Shown here piece after piece: positions 7,949 through 17,006 of a stretch of DNA of 64,000 nucleotides. The notes beneath the pieces are model-generated. The model had not been told where the DNA came from, did no database searches, and saw nothing but the letters and a program-made list of their open reading frames with translations. Both the position numbers and the translations under genes were made by a program. Positions within the stretch are counted from its first letter, which is position 1; each line of letters opens with the position of its first letter. Origin of the DNA: Polymorphospora lycopeni (GTDB lineage Bacteria > Actinomycetota > Actinomycetes > Mycobacteriales > Micromonosporaceae); NCBI RefSeq assembly GCF_042237075.1, contig NZ_JBCGDC010000020.1:1-64000 (forward strand). Direction: 5' to 3'.

Positions 7949-9427
7949 ATGGCCGACCTGACCAGACTGACCGCGACCGAGATCGCCGCGCGCATCGCGT
8001 CCGGCGAGGTCTCCGCCGTCGAGGTGACCGAGGCCCACCTCGACCGGATCGCCGCCGTCGACGAGCGGGTGCACGCCTTCCTGCACGTCGACGCCGAGGG
8101 CGCGCTCGACGCGGCCCGCGCCGTCGACACCCGCCGGGCCGCCGGCGAGGAACTGGGCCCGCTGGCCGGGGTGCCGATCGCCGTCAAGGACGTGCTGACC
8201 ACCCGCGGCGTGCCGACCACGGCCGCGTCGCGCATCCTCGAAGGCTGGCGTCCGCCGTACGACTCGACGATCGTCGAGCGGTTGCGGGCCGCCGGCACCG
8301 TCATGCTCGGCAAGACCAACATGGACGAGTTCGCGATGGGCTCGTCGACCGAATACTCCGCGTACGGGCCGACGTTCAACCCCTGGGATCTCGGCCGTAT
8401 CCCGGGCGGATCGGGTGGTGGCAGCGCCGCCGCGCTGGCCGCCTACGAGGCGCCGCTCGCGATCGGCACCGACACCGGCGGTTCGATCCGGCAGCCGGGT
8501 GCGGTCACCGGCACCGTCGGGGCGAAGCCGACGTACGGCGGCACCTCCCGCTACGGCCTCATCGCCTTCTCGTCCTCTCTGGACACCCCGGGCCCGTGCG
8601 CCCGTACGGTGCTCGACGCCGCGCTACTGCACTCGGTCATCGGCGGCCACGACCCGCGCGACTCGACATCGGTTCCGCAGCCGGTGCCCGACGTCGTCGC
8701 CGCCGCCCGGGCCGGGGCGGCCGGCGACCTGACCGGCATGCGGCTCGGCCTGGTCCGCGAGTTCGCCGCCGAGGCGGGCGGCGAGCCGGGTGTGACCGCC
8801 GCGTTCCGCGACGCCGTCGACGCGCTGACCAAGCTCGGCGCCGAGGTGGTCGAGGTGTCCTGCCCCCACTTCGAGTACGCCCTGCCGGCCTACTACCTGA
8901 TCGCGCCGAGCGAGTGCTCGTCCAACCTGGCCCGCTTCGACGGCGTGCGCTTCGGCCTGCGGACCGGCGACGACGGGGTGCGGTCGCTGGAGGAGGTCAT
9001 GTCGCTGACCCGCGACGTGGGCTTCGGCGCCGAGGTGAAGCGGCGCATCATGCTCGGCACCTACGCCCTCTCCTCGGGCTACTACGACGCCTACTACGGG
9101 CAGGCGCAGAAGGTCCGTACCCTGATCAGCCGCGACTTCACCGCCGCGTTCGAGCAGGTCGACGCGCTGATCTCGCCGACCACCCCGTTCGTGGCGTTCC
9201 CGCTCGGATCGCGTACGGCCGACCCCTACCAGATGTACCTGGCCGACCTGTTCACGATCCCCAGCAACCTGTACGGCGGCCCGGCCATCTCCGTCCCCTG
9301 TGGACTGTCGGAGGGGCTGCCGGTCGGGCTCCAGGTGATGGCCCCGACGATGGCCGACGACCGGATGTACCGGGTCGCCGCCGCCCTCGAATCCGCCGTC
9401 GGCACCCTGACCCCACCCGCCCTCTGA
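7949..9427 (+). CDS. gatA: Asp-tRNA(Asn)/Glu-tRNA(Gln) amidotransferase subunit A
   Basis: GatA is the glutaminase subunit, releasing ammonia that is channelled to GatB. The 492-residue product belongs to the amidase signature family. Its Ser-cisSer-Lys catalytic triad is visible as K80 (PIAVKDV), S155 (GGSGGGS) and S179 (TDTGGSIRQP). ATG at 7949 is preferred over the GTG at 7943 because GAGGAGG at 7935-7941 is spaced well only for the former. gatB is not adjacent: a broken ATPase gene and a further 190 bp lie between, so the usual gatCAB run is interrupted. Confidence 0.98.
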   Translation: MADLTRLTATEIAARIASGEVSAVEVTEAHLDRIAAVDERVHAFLHVDAEGALDAARAVDTRRAAGEELGPLAGVPIAVKDVLTTRGVPTTAASRILEGWRPPYDSTIVERLRAAGTVMLGKTNMDEFAMGSSTEYSAYGPTFNPWDLGRIPGGSGGGSAAALAAYEAPLAIGTDTGGSIRQPGAVTGTVGAKPTYGGTSRYGLIAFSSSLDTPGPCARTVLDAALLHSVIGGHDPRDSTSVPQPVPDVVAAARAGAAGDLTGMRLGLVREFAAEAGGEPGVTAAFRDAVDALTKLGAEVVEVSCPHFEYALPAYYLIAPSECSSNLARFDGVRFGLRTGDDGVRSLEEVMSLTRDVGFGAEVKRRIMLGTYALSSGYYDAYYGQAQKVRTLISRDFTAAFEQVDALISPTTPFVAFPLGSRTADPYQMYLADLFTIPSNLYGGPAISVPCGLSEGLPVGLQVMAPTMADDRMYRVAAALESAVGTLTPPAL

Positions 9428-9439
9428 CGATGGCGGGCG

Positions 9440-10827
9440 ATGCTGACCAGGATCGAGATCGACGGGTTCAAGTCGTTCCGCGACTTCGAACTCGACGTAC
9501 CACCGTTCCTCGTCATCATCGGCCGCAACGCGGCCGGTAAGTCCAACCTGTTCGACGCGATCCGGTTCCTCGGCCGACTGGCCGGGGAACCGGTTCTGGA
9601 AGCCGCCCAGCACATGCGTGGCGACCTGGTCGACCTGTTTCACCGACGCACCGACGGCGCTGCCGTCGACCAGATGTCCTTCGCCGTGGAGGTTCTGCTC
9701 GACCGCTCGGTCACCGACGCGTTCGGCGACACCGCCGAGGTCAACCACACGCGGTTGCGCTACGAGCTGACGATCGAGCTACGCCCGGGTGGACCTGGTG
9801 GAACCACGCGGCCGTACGTGGCCCGTGAGTCGGTCCGCCGGATACGACGGGCCGCCGACCAGTGGGTAGAACAGTTCGTCGGCCCGCATCGAGATCAGTC
9901 GGTGGTCTACCGCAACGGCGCCGACCCGTTGGAGACGGAGACCGACGACCAGGGGCGGCCCGTGTTCAGCATCCGGCAGCAGGGTAACCAGGGCCGCAAG
10001 CGCCGATTGCCGGCCACTGCTGCCACCGCTACCGTCCTGTCGAGCCTGACGACCGCGACCGACTTCCCGCTGCTGTACGCACTGAAACGGGAGCCGTAGT
10101 CCTGGCGGTTGTTGCACCTCGATCCGAGCGCCCTACGCGCGCCGGACTCGTACGACGATCCGGACACGCTTTCGGAGAGCGGCGCGCACCTGGCCAACAC
10201 GCTGCGTCGGTTCGCGGACGAGACCGGCAGGATCGCCCCGAAGGGGCGCTCAACGACCTGTCCGCGGATCTCGCTGCCGTCATTCCCGGGGTCGTGCGGG
10301 TCCGGCTGAACGAGGACGAAGCCCGCCGCCGACGGCAGGTTGAGGTCGTACAACGCGACGAGGCACCGTTCTCCGCCGAGGTCGTGTCCGATGGCACGCT
10401 GCGGGCGATCGCGTTGCTCGCCGCGCTCTACGATCCCCGCGGCGCGGGACTGATCTGCTTCGAGGAGCCGGAGAACGGCATCTACCCGCAGCACCTTGCC
10501 CAGTTCGTCAGGTACCTGCGAAACCTGGTCACCCGGGCCATCGATACGGCCCCCCAGCGTGGAACAGCACTGACCCAGTTGGTTCTCAGCAGCCACTCGC
10601 CCGCCATCCTGCGGGCGCTTGCCGAAGGGGATGCCGGGCGCCACGGCAACGCGGTGTTCCTGGATGTCGTGACCCGAGCCCGTCGTGGGGAACCGCGTAG
10701 CCGAGTGACCCGGCCCCGGTGGGTCGGCGGCAACCAGCTCGCCATCGACGAGGTCATGGACATCGGCTCGGTAGTCAGTCGGGCCGAGATCGCCGAGTTC
10801 GAGGTCATGGCCGCGTTGGACCGCTGA
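9440..10827 (+). pseudogene. AAA-type (RecF/OLD-like) ATPase, nonsense mutation plus frameshift
   Basis: Conceptual joining of three frames gives a protein of about 460 residues typical of AAA_21/OLD-like ATPases. It has Walker A GRNAAGKSN near residue 29, an ABC-like signature region VSDGTLRAIALLAALYDP, Walker B LICFEEPENG and an H-loop SSHSP. Two lesions break it. A TAG at 10097-10099 interrupts LYALKREP/SWRLLHLD, and a net -1 shift occurs somewhere between about 10225 and 10250, after which the frame starting near ALNDLSADL continues to 10827. Relatives often belong to anti-phage or DNA-repair modules, but the partner gene is not intact. Sequencing error could explain one lesion more easily than both. 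The gene starts 13 bp after gatA. Confidence 0.8.
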
Positions 10828-11013
10828 TGCGCTACCTGACCTCCGCCGACCATTTCGCGCAACTGGGCCACGCTGGATGAGGTCGCTGACGCCCAATCGA
10901 CGAGCGGTGTGGCCCGGGTCGGCGATCGGGTGGCCACACCCCGACAGGGCGGCGCGGTGCTGCACTAGGCTGGTGCACGTTCTGTCCGGATGCCGTCGTG
11001 AGCTGGAGTGTTG
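10827..11013 (+). other. Short remnant and spacer after the ATPase pseudogene
   Basis: An ATG at 10827 overlaps the ATPase stop (TGATG) and opens a frame of 17 codons (MRYLTSADHFAQLGHAG). The overlap is typical of a second gene of a two-gene module whose remainder is gone. The rest up to the gatB start shows no further coding signal. This supports decay of a former ATPase-plus-partner cassette. Confidence 0.35.
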
Positions 11014-12516
11014 ATGAGCACGATCGTCCTGCCGCCGTACGACGACGTCGTCGCGCGCTACGAGCCGGTGATCGGCCTGGAGACGCACGTCGAGCTGGGC
11101 ACGAACACGAAGATGTTCTGTGGCTGCCCGACCGACTTCGGTGGCGAGCCCAACACCCGGGTCTGCCCGGTCTGTCTCGGGCTGCCCGGCTCGCTGCCGG
11201 TCGCAAACCGGGCGGCGATCGAGGCGACGATCCGGATCGGGCTGGCGCTCAACTGCTCGATCGCGTCGTGGTGCCGCTTCGCCCGGAAGAACTACTTCTA
11301 CCCGGACATGCCGAAGAACTTCCAGATCAGCCAGTACGACGAGCCGCTGTGCGTCGACGGCTGGCTGGACGTCGAGGTCGACGGTGAGATGGTCCGGATC
11401 GGCATCGAGCGGGTGCACCTCGAGGAGGACACCGGCAAGACGCTGCACATCGGCGGCGCGACCGGGCGGATCCACGGTGCGACCGAATCGCTGGTCGACT
11501 ACAACCGGGCCGGTATCCCGCTGGTCGAGATCGTCACCAAGCCGATCCCGGGCACGGGCGCCAAGGCGCCTGAGGTGGCCCGGGCCTACGTCACCGAACT
11601 GCGCGATGTGCTCCGTTCCCTGGGCGTCTCCGACGTACGCATGGAGGAGGGCTCGCTGCGCTGCGACGTCAACACGTCGCTGAACGTTCCCGGCGGCCCG
11701 TGGGGCACCCGCACCGAGACCAAGAACGTCAACTCGCTGCGCTCGGTCGAGCGGGCCGTCCGGTCGGAGATGCTGCGCCAGGCGGCGGTGCTGGACGGCG
11801 GCGGAAAGATCGTGCAGGAGACCCGGCACTTCCACGAGGACACCGGCGACACCACCCCGGGCCGCTCGAAGGAGACGGCGACCGACTACCGCTACTTCCC
11901 CGAGCCCGACCTGGTGCCGCTCGCGCCGGACGCCGCCTGGGTGGAGGAGCTGCGGACGGCCCTGCCCGAGCTGCCGCGGGTGCACCGCAAGCGGCTCCAG
12001 GAGCAGTGGGGCCTGTCCGACCTCGACATGCAGTCGGTACTGAACGCCGGCGCGGTCGAGCTGATCGAGCAGACCATCGCCGCCGGTGCGACGCCGGCCG
12101 GTGCCCGCAAGTGGTGGCTGGGCGAGCTGTCCCGGCGCGCCAACGAGCAGGGCATCGAGCTGGCCGCCGTGGGCGCCACCCCGGAGCACGTGGCCGAGCT
12201 GCAGCGGCTGGTCGACGAGGGCAAGCTCAACGACAAGCTGGCCCGTGGGGTGCTCGAAGGCGTCGTCGCCGGGGAGGGCACCCCGTCGGAGATCATGACC
12301 GCCCGTGGCCTGGAGGTCGTCTCCGACACCGGCGCGCTGACCGCCGCCGTGGACGAGGCGATCGCCGCCAACCCGGCCATCGCCGACAAGATCCGGGACG
12401 GCAAGGTCGCCGCCGCCGGTGCCCTGGTCGGTGCGGTCATGAAGGCCACCCGGGGCCAGGCCGACGCCAAGACCGTACGCGACCTCGTCCTGTCCCGGCT
12501 CGGCGTCGAGGGCTGA
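11014..12516 (+). CDS. gatB: Asp-tRNA(Asn)/Glu-tRNA(Gln) amidotransferase subunit B
   Basis: GatB binds the misacylated tRNA, phosphorylates the acyl carboxylate with ATP and transfers ammonia from GatA. The 500-residue product has the N-terminal cradle motif VIGLETHVEL, the zinc-binding cysteines in MFCGC and CPVCLG, and the YPDMPKNFQISQYD segment characteristic of the family. It ends with a helical and YqeY-like tail (about 350-500). ATG at 11014 is preferred over GTG at 11008; a GGAG lies 5-8 bp upstream. It is separated from gatCA by the pseudogene, so it probably has its own promoter in 10830-11000. Confidence 0.98.
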   Translation: MSTIVLPPYDDVVARYEPVIGLETHVELGTNTKMFCGCPTDFGGEPNTRVCPVCLGLPGSLPVANRAAIEATIRIGLALNCSIASWCRFARKNYFYPDMPKNFQISQYDEPLCVDGWLDVEVDGEMVRIGIERVHLEEDTGKTLHIGGATGRIHGATESLVDYNRAGIPLVEIVTKPIPGTGAKAPEVARAYVTELRDVLRSLGVSDVRMEEGSLRCDVNTSLNVPGGPWGTRTETKNVNSLRSVERAVRSEMLRQAAVLDGGGKIVQETRHFHEDTGDTTPGRSKETATDYRYFPEPDLVPLAPDAAWVEELRTALPELPRVHRKRLQEQWGLSDLDMQSVLNAGAVELIEQTIAAGATPAGARKWWLGELSRRANEQGIELAAVGATPEHVAELQRLVDEGKLNDKLARGVLEGVVAGEGTPSEIMTARGLEVVSDTGALTAAVDEAIAANPAIADKIRDGKVAAAGALVGAVMKATRGQADAKTVRDLVLSRLGVEG

Positions 12517-12554
12517 ATTCGCCGATTCGGGCGGCGCCCCCCGGGGGCCCGCCG

Positions 12555-12612
12555 NNNNNNNNNNNNNNNNNNNNNNNNNNNNNNNNNNNNNNNNNNNNNN
12601 NNNNNNNNNNNN
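12555..12612. other. Assembly gap (58 N)
   Basis: The unknown bases lie between convergent gatB and the metallophosphoesterase gene. The flanks are extremely G/C-rich and self-complementary (GCGCCCCCCGGGGGCC on the left, a perfect hairpin on the right), which likely caused the assembly failure. True length is unknown. Confidence 0.95.
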
Positions 12613-12637
12613 GGCCGGCGCCACGCGGGCGCCGGCC
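12613..12637. terminator. Hairpin between convergent gatB and metallophosphoesterase genes
   Basis: GGCCGGCGCC (12613-12622) and GGCGCCGGCC (12628-12637) are perfect 10-bp arms around a five-base loop. There is no T tract, which is common for actinobacterial terminators. It sits 8 bp from the minus-strand stop codon and could serve both genes. Confidence 0.6.
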
Positions 12638-12644
12638 GAATCGT

Positions 12645-14261
12645 TCAGCGGGTCGGGGACGGGGTCGGTGCCGTCGGTGACGGCGAACCGTTGAGCGGTT
12701 CCTCCGGCACCTCGGGTTTGATCACGTGCCGCTCCAGTGCCACCTGCGACTGCCCGGTGCCGCCGACCTGGATGTCGTCGTACGCCTGGAGAGCCTTCTC
12801 GGCGTCGAAGTAGAGCACCGACATGGCCAGTGGCAGCGGCTCCTCGCCTTCGAGGCCGCGTAGCCCGGCGCCGCCGGTCGACCCCTGCACCAGCAGGCGG
12901 GTCGCCTGCTGGTCGGGGACCTGGCCCAGCATGCTCTCGGCACGTTTGTGGGTGTGGCCGGCCAGCACCAGCGGGGTCACGCCGGACAGCGGCCCGGCCG
13001 ACGCCGGATCGTGGACGAGCGCGATGTCGACCGGCTCCGGGGTGGCCCGGATCGTGTCGGCGAGCCGCTGCCCGACCCCCTGGATCTGCTCCGTGGCCTG
13101 CTTCGTCTGGCCGGATCCGGCCGGGGACGTCTCCTTGTCCGGGGTGAAGCGCGGGTCGCCGATCCCGGCGATGCTCAGCCCGGCGACGTTCGCGACGGTG
13201 TTGTCGAGCACGACCGAGTTGCGCTGGCCGCCGATCGCCGCCTCGGTGGTCGGCGAGTCGTGGTTGCCGCGGATGTAGACGTACGGAACGCCGAGCAGGC
13301 CGATCGAGCCGACGAAGGACGCCTCCGGCTCGCTGCCCCAGTCGGTGATGTCGCCGGTGTCGATCACCGCGTCGATGTCCCACTGCTCGACGATGGTGCG
13401 GATGATCTGCCAGGCGGTCGGGTTGAGGTGCAGGTCCGACACGTGCAGGATGCGGGTCGTGCCCTCGGCCGGCTCGTAGACCGGCAGCGTCGACACCGTC
13501 GTGTAGATCCGGCCGACGTTGCCGATCAGTCGCTGCAACTGCTCGGAGTATTTCGTGTAGTCGTTGGCGATCCGCCGCGCGTCACCGACGATCGCCGGTG
13601 CGTTGACCAGGAGTCCTTCGTACCGTGGCTCCTCGATCGACTGCGGGCGCAGGGTGAGCGCGGCCGTGCCGAGACTGCCGGCGGTGATCGCGAGCGCCAG
13701 CGCGCCGGACCAGGCGACCCGGCGTACGTTTCGGAACACCAGCGCCGACAGCACGAGGGTGGAGAGCACGGACACCGCGATCGTCTGCGCGCCGAGCCGG
13801 ACGATTCCCGTGGTCACGTCGTGTACGGCGGTCTGGCTGGCCCGGGTGATCCCGGCCGGGTCGCCGATGAGTGCCTCGGTGCGGCGCTGGTCGAGCGCCC
13901 CGAGCCGGACGTTGAGGTGGGCCGGCCCGTCGTGGCTGTCGAGTTGCAGGGCGCCCAGCGGCGGGATGCTGAACGTGGTGCCGCCGTCGGTCGACGGGGT
14001 GATCGACATTTCGGCGGTGAACGGCCCGACGTCGATCTGGTTGCGGGCCCCGATGAGTACGCCCGCCACGACGCCGACGAGGGTGACGACGAGGACGGCC
14101 AGCCCCATCCCGATCCGGCGGCTGGCCCGCGACGCGGCGGCGCGCTGGAGGTACCGGCCTGTGGCGCGTACGCCGCCCGGCAGCGGCCGGCCGCGCACCG
14201 CTGTCTCCGGCGTACCTTCGGCAGCACGGTCCTTGCCGGTTTTGTCCTCTTCCATGCTCAC
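12645..14261 (-). CDS. Membrane-anchored calcineurin-like metallophosphoesterase
   Basis: The 538-residue protein has an N-terminal membrane helix (about 50-70) and two more near 155-205, then a metallophosphoesterase domain. The metal-binding motifs appear in order: SDLHLNP, TGDITDWG, GNHD, LVHDP and AGHTH, all residues expected for a dinuclear centre. A Pro/Ser/Thr-rich tail ends the protein. It probably cleaves a phosphoester at the membrane; the substrate is not predictable. The start codon is GTG at 14261, with an ATG two codons downstream as an alternative. It converges on gatB. Confidence 0.9.
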   Translation of the reverse strand: MSMEEDKTGKDRAAEGTPETAVRGRPLPGGVRATGRYLQRAAASRASRRIGMGLAVLVVTLVGVVAGVLIGARNQIDVGPFTAEMSITPSTDGGTTFSIPPLGALQLDSHDGPAHLNVRLGALDQRRTEALIGDPAGITRASQTAVHDVTTGIVRLGAQTIAVSVLSTLVLSALVFRNVRRVAWSGALALAITAGSLGTAALTLRPQSIEEPRYEGLLVNAPAIVGDARRIANDYTKYSEQLQRLIGNVGRIYTTVSTLPVYEPAEGTTRILHVSDLHLNPTAWQIIRTIVEQWDIDAVIDTGDITDWGSEPEASFVGSIGLLGVPYVYIRGNHDSPTTEAAIGGQRNSVVLDNTVANVAGLSIAGIGDPRFTPDKETSPAGSGQTKQATEQIQGVGQRLADTIRATPEPVDIALVHDPASAGPLSGVTPLVLAGHTHKRAESMLGQVPDQQATRLLVQGSTGGAGLRGLEGEEPLPLAMSVLYFDAEKALQAYDDIQVGGTGQSQVALERHVIKPEVPEEPLNGSPSPTAPTPSPTR

Positions 14262-14332
14262 ATCATCACCCTGCCCACGCGGCGATCTTGTGAAACGAAC
14301 GCGCGTCGCGCGCGAATCTCGGCTGCCCGTCG

Positions 14333-15517
14333 TCAGCTCTTACCCGCTCCGCCGCCGGAGAAGACCAACCGGAGGATGCGGTCGTCATCCGGCGCCGGCT
14401 CCCCCCGTCCGTCGTGATTGGAGGTGGTGACCCAGACCGACCCGTCCGGGGCGGTGACGGCGGTACGCAGCCGGCCGTACTCGCCGGTCAGCATCGCCCG
14501 GGGCTGCCCGAACACGGTGCCGGATCCGGTCAGTTCGACCAGCCACAGCCGTTCGCCGCGCAGACACGCCGCGATCAGCAGCCGCTCCAGCGCCGCGACG
14601 CCCGAGCACGACGACTCGTCGGTCCGCCAGGTGACCAGCGGATCGACAAATCTGGGGTCGCTGCCCCTGCCTTCCTTCTCGGGCCAGCCGTAGTTCTTAC
14701 CCGGCTCGATCAGATTAATCTCGTCCCACGAACTCTGGCCGAACTCGGTCGCGTAGAGGCGGCCCTCGCCGTTCCAGGCGATGCCCTGCACGTTGCGGTG
14801 GCCGAGCGACCAGACCAGCGAGTTGGGGAACGGGTTTCCGGCGGCGGGCTTGCCGTCCGGCGTCATCCGCAGGATCTTGCCGCCGAGACTCTCCCGGTCC
14901 TGGGCCAGCCCGCGCTCCGACGCGTCGCCGGTGGTGACGTAGAGGAAACCGTCCGGGCCGAACGCGATCCGGCCGCCGTTGTGGATGCCGGACAGCGGGA
15001 TGCCGGTGACCACCGGGGTCGGCTCGCCGCCGAGGGTCAGCCGGGCGACCCGGTTGTCGTCCTCGGTCGAGTAGTAGACGTACACCGTCTGGTCGGTGGC
15101 GTAGTCGGGCGACACGGCGATGCCCATCAGCCCGCCCTCGCCGGCCGCGTCGACCTCGTCGAGGGTCTGCACGGTGGTGACCTTGAGGCCGTTCGTGTCC
15201 GACTCCGGACCGACCTTCAGGATCTTGGCGGTGTCCCGCTCGGTGACCAATGCCCCGCCGTCGGGCAGGAACGCCACCCCCCACGGCACGCGCAGTCCCT
15301 TGGCCAGCACCGTCGAGGCGACCTCCTGGCCGGCGCCGGCGGGCGGGGTCGCCGACACCGACGGGGTCGGGAACGTCGGCGGCTCGCCGGCCGGGTCCGG
15401 GGGCGGGTCGCCGAAGGCGCAACCGCTGGTCAGGAGGACCAGCGCGGCGACGGCGGCGACGGCCGCGCGGGTGCGGCCGACACGGGAGTACGGGGGACGG
15501 GCGTTCACCCCACCCAC
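14333..15517 (-). CDS. PQQ-dependent glucose/sorbosone dehydrogenase-like lipoprotein
   Basis: This 394-residue protein has a lipoprotein signal peptide with lipobox LTSGC (cysteine near residue 33), followed by a Pro-rich spacer. It then adopts the six-bladed propeller of the GSDH family: WGVAFLPDG, GEGGLMGIAVSPDY, HNGGRIAFGPDGFLYVTTGD and GHRNVQGIAW are characteristic. The HNG/GHRN histidines lie in the active-site cleft in family members that oxidise sugars. Whether it binds PQQ or is a non-enzymatic propeller cannot be decided from sequence. The stop of the neighbouring secreted-protein gene lies 190 bp upstream, with a palindrome between. Confidence 0.9.
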   Translation of the reverse strand: MGGVNARPPYSRVGRTRAAVAAVAALVLLTSGCAFGDPPPDPAGEPPTFPTPSVSATPPAGAGQEVASTVLAKGLRVPWGVAFLPDGGALVTERDTAKILKVGPESDTNGLKVTTVQTLDEVDAAGEGGLMGIAVSPDYATDQTVYVYYSTEDDNRVARLTLGGEPTPVVTGIPLSGIHNGGRIAFGPDGFLYVTTGDASERGLAQDRESLGGKILRMTPDGKPAAGNPFPNSLVWSLGHRNVQGIAWNGEGRLYATEFGQSSWDEINLIEPGKNYGWPEKEGRGSDPRFVDPLVTWRTDESSCSGVAALERLLIAACLRGERLWLVELTGSGTVFGQPRAMLTGEYGRLRTAVTAPDGSVWVTTSNHDGRGEPAPDDDRILRLVFSGGGAGKS

Positions 15518-15608
15518 CCTATCCGGGTGACGCCCCGATCCCGTACGTCCCGTCCCGCCCTCCGCCCGCCGGGTCGGTCGCTCTCGCCCGGCGCTTCATG
15601 ATCGCGCC

Positions 15609-15665
15609 GATCAAGGAGAAGTGGTCCGGCATTCGTCGCGTACCGGACGCGACTTCTCCTTGATC
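15609..15665. repeat. Perfect palindromic element, GATCAAGGAGAAGT arms
   Basis: The 14-bp arms GATCAAGGAGAAGT (15609-15622) and ACTTCTCCTTGATC (15652-15665) are exact complements, with a nested TCCGG/CCGGA pair in the centre. It lies downstream of the secreted-protein gene on the minus strand and could terminate it. The arm core resembles the imperfect copy at 199-261. Confidence 0.8.
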
Positions 15666-15707
15666 AGCGGGCCTGCCGGCCCCGGCGCGGGGCGGGCGCG
15701 GCGCGGG

Positions 15708-16793
15708 TCAGTCCTTGGAGGTGAAGGTGGACAGGAAGCGGTACGGCACCACGGTGCCGGCGTTGTTGAAGCAGATGATCGAGACGTTGGCGTCGAGTCC
15801 GACGTACGTCCACGGCCACGTCAGGTGGCAGTACTCGGGGCCGGTGCCCTGGGCGACCACCTGTGCGTGTGTCTCGGCGAAGGCGAGCTGGGGGTAGGTC
15901 AACTGCCAGATCGGCCCGCCGGACAGCGTGTTGAACCCGAAGCCGAGCAGATAGTTGAAGTTGGTCTGACCGGCGAACGGCGAGAAGTAACCGAAGTACT
16001 TCGGCGGCGCGAAGGAGCCGATCACCGACCGCTCGCGGTGGTACGACAGGTTGAATTCGGTGGCGGTCAGCACGCCGCCCTGGTTGAAACAGGTGACGAT
16101 GGCGACGATGTCGAGCCCGCTGGGGCCCCAGTTACCGATCTTGCAGCGGCGCGGGGCACCGCCCGGGTTGATCGCCGTCACCTGGAGGTTGCCGGACGGG
16201 CCGGCGGTCCCCCCGACGCCCGCGAGGGTGACCTGGTACTGCCCGGGTGGGCCGGGAAGCACGCCGACGCCGCCCCCGGTCGAGTTGTACGCCTGCACGA
16301 TGCCGCCGGCGGCGGTGGACCGTACGTAGGCGTGGGTGCCCTGGCTGACCGGGACGACGCCGGAACTCAACGTCCAGAGGATCGTGAACGCGGTGTCGGA
16401 GGGGCTGCCGCCGGGCGCGTGGCACTGCACGGTGACGAGCTGGTCGCCGCCGGCCGGGACCGAGCTGACCACCTCGCAGTAGTGGCCGGTGCGGTTGACC
16501 GGCGTCACGTGGACGATGCCGGGGACCGACGTGGCGAGCTGGGGGAACCTGACCTGGAACCGGCCGAGGGCGAGCTTGCCGCCCAGTGCCCACAGCCCCG
16601 GGAAGCCCGGCTTCCAGCTTCCCCACTGGCGGGTGGTGTTGAGGATGGACCAGGTGGGCACGGTCGGGTTGTCGACGAGGGCGAAGCCCCAGCGGTCGGC
16701 GGCGGCCGCCTGCGCCGGGGCGGCCCCGGTCGGTACGACGGCCACCAGTGCCGCGACGAGCGCGGCGGCGAGTATGAAGGGACGGATACGCAT
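15708..16793 (-). CDS. Secreted protein with three Cys-containing repeats, function unknown
   Basis: The 361-residue product starts with a signal peptide (MRIRPFILAAALVAALVAVV, cleavage probably after AQAAA). The mature part has three units of a shared pattern. Each has a leading cysteine (GHYCEV, PRRCKI, PEYCHL), about 20-25 residues later a second cysteine (TVQCHA, IVTCFN, SIICFN), then a Gly and an aromatic strand (FTILWT, FNLSYH, FLSTFT). The Cys pairs could form one disulfide per unit, suggesting an extracellular beta-rich repeat. ATG at 16793 was chosen because GGGAG lies 5 bp upstream; an ATG at 16805 would add four residues. No known family is recognised with confidence. The GNAT gene is divergent. 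Confidence 0.75.
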   Translation of the reverse strand: MRIRPFILAAALVAALVAVVPTGAAPAQAAAADRWGFALVDNPTVPTWSILNTTRQWGSWKPGFPGLWALGGKLALGRFQVRFPQLATSVPGIVHVTPVNRTGHYCEVVSSVPAGGDQLVTVQCHAPGGSPSDTAFTILWTLSSGVVPVSQGTHAYVRSTAAGGIVQAYNSTGGGVGVLPGPPGQYQVTLAGVGGTAGPSGNLQVTAINPGGAPRRCKIGNWGPSGLDIVAIVTCFNQGGVLTATEFNLSYHRERSVIGSFAPPKYFGYFSPFAGQTNFNYLLGFGFNTLSGGPIWQLTYPQLAFAETHAQVVAQGTGPEYCHLTWPWTYVGLDANVSIICFNNAGTVVPYRFLSTFTSKD

Positions 16794-17006
16794 AACCACT
16801 CCCATCGAATGAGGTCGATTGGGAGTCGAGCATTACATTGTCAACTATCTATATCTGTCAGATCTTGCGCTCAGTCAGCATGGTGCCGAACCCGCCAACC
16901 GCCCCTATCCCGGGCCTCGACGCCACGATCCCGACCGCCGGCTGCCCCGGCGTCACAGCAGGCGGTACGGTTTGCGTCGCAGCACCGATCCCGGAAAGGG
17001 GAGCAC
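16794..17006. promoter_or_regulatory. Divergent promoter region
   Basis: This 213-bp region separates the minus-strand secreted-protein gene from the plus-strand acetyltransferase gene. The stretch 16825-16870 is A/T-rich. Reading the minus strand, TTGACA (16844-16839) is a good -35 candidate for the secreted-protein gene, with only a weak -10 seventeen bases further on. AAAGGGGAG at 16995-17003 is the ribosome site of the acetyltransferase. Confidence 0.45.

Noticed and set aside
9907..13383. A 1158-codon minus-strand frame crossing the N gap
   Set aside because: It overlaps gatB, part of the ATPase pseudogene and the metallophosphoesterase, and its continuity through the gap is an artefact.
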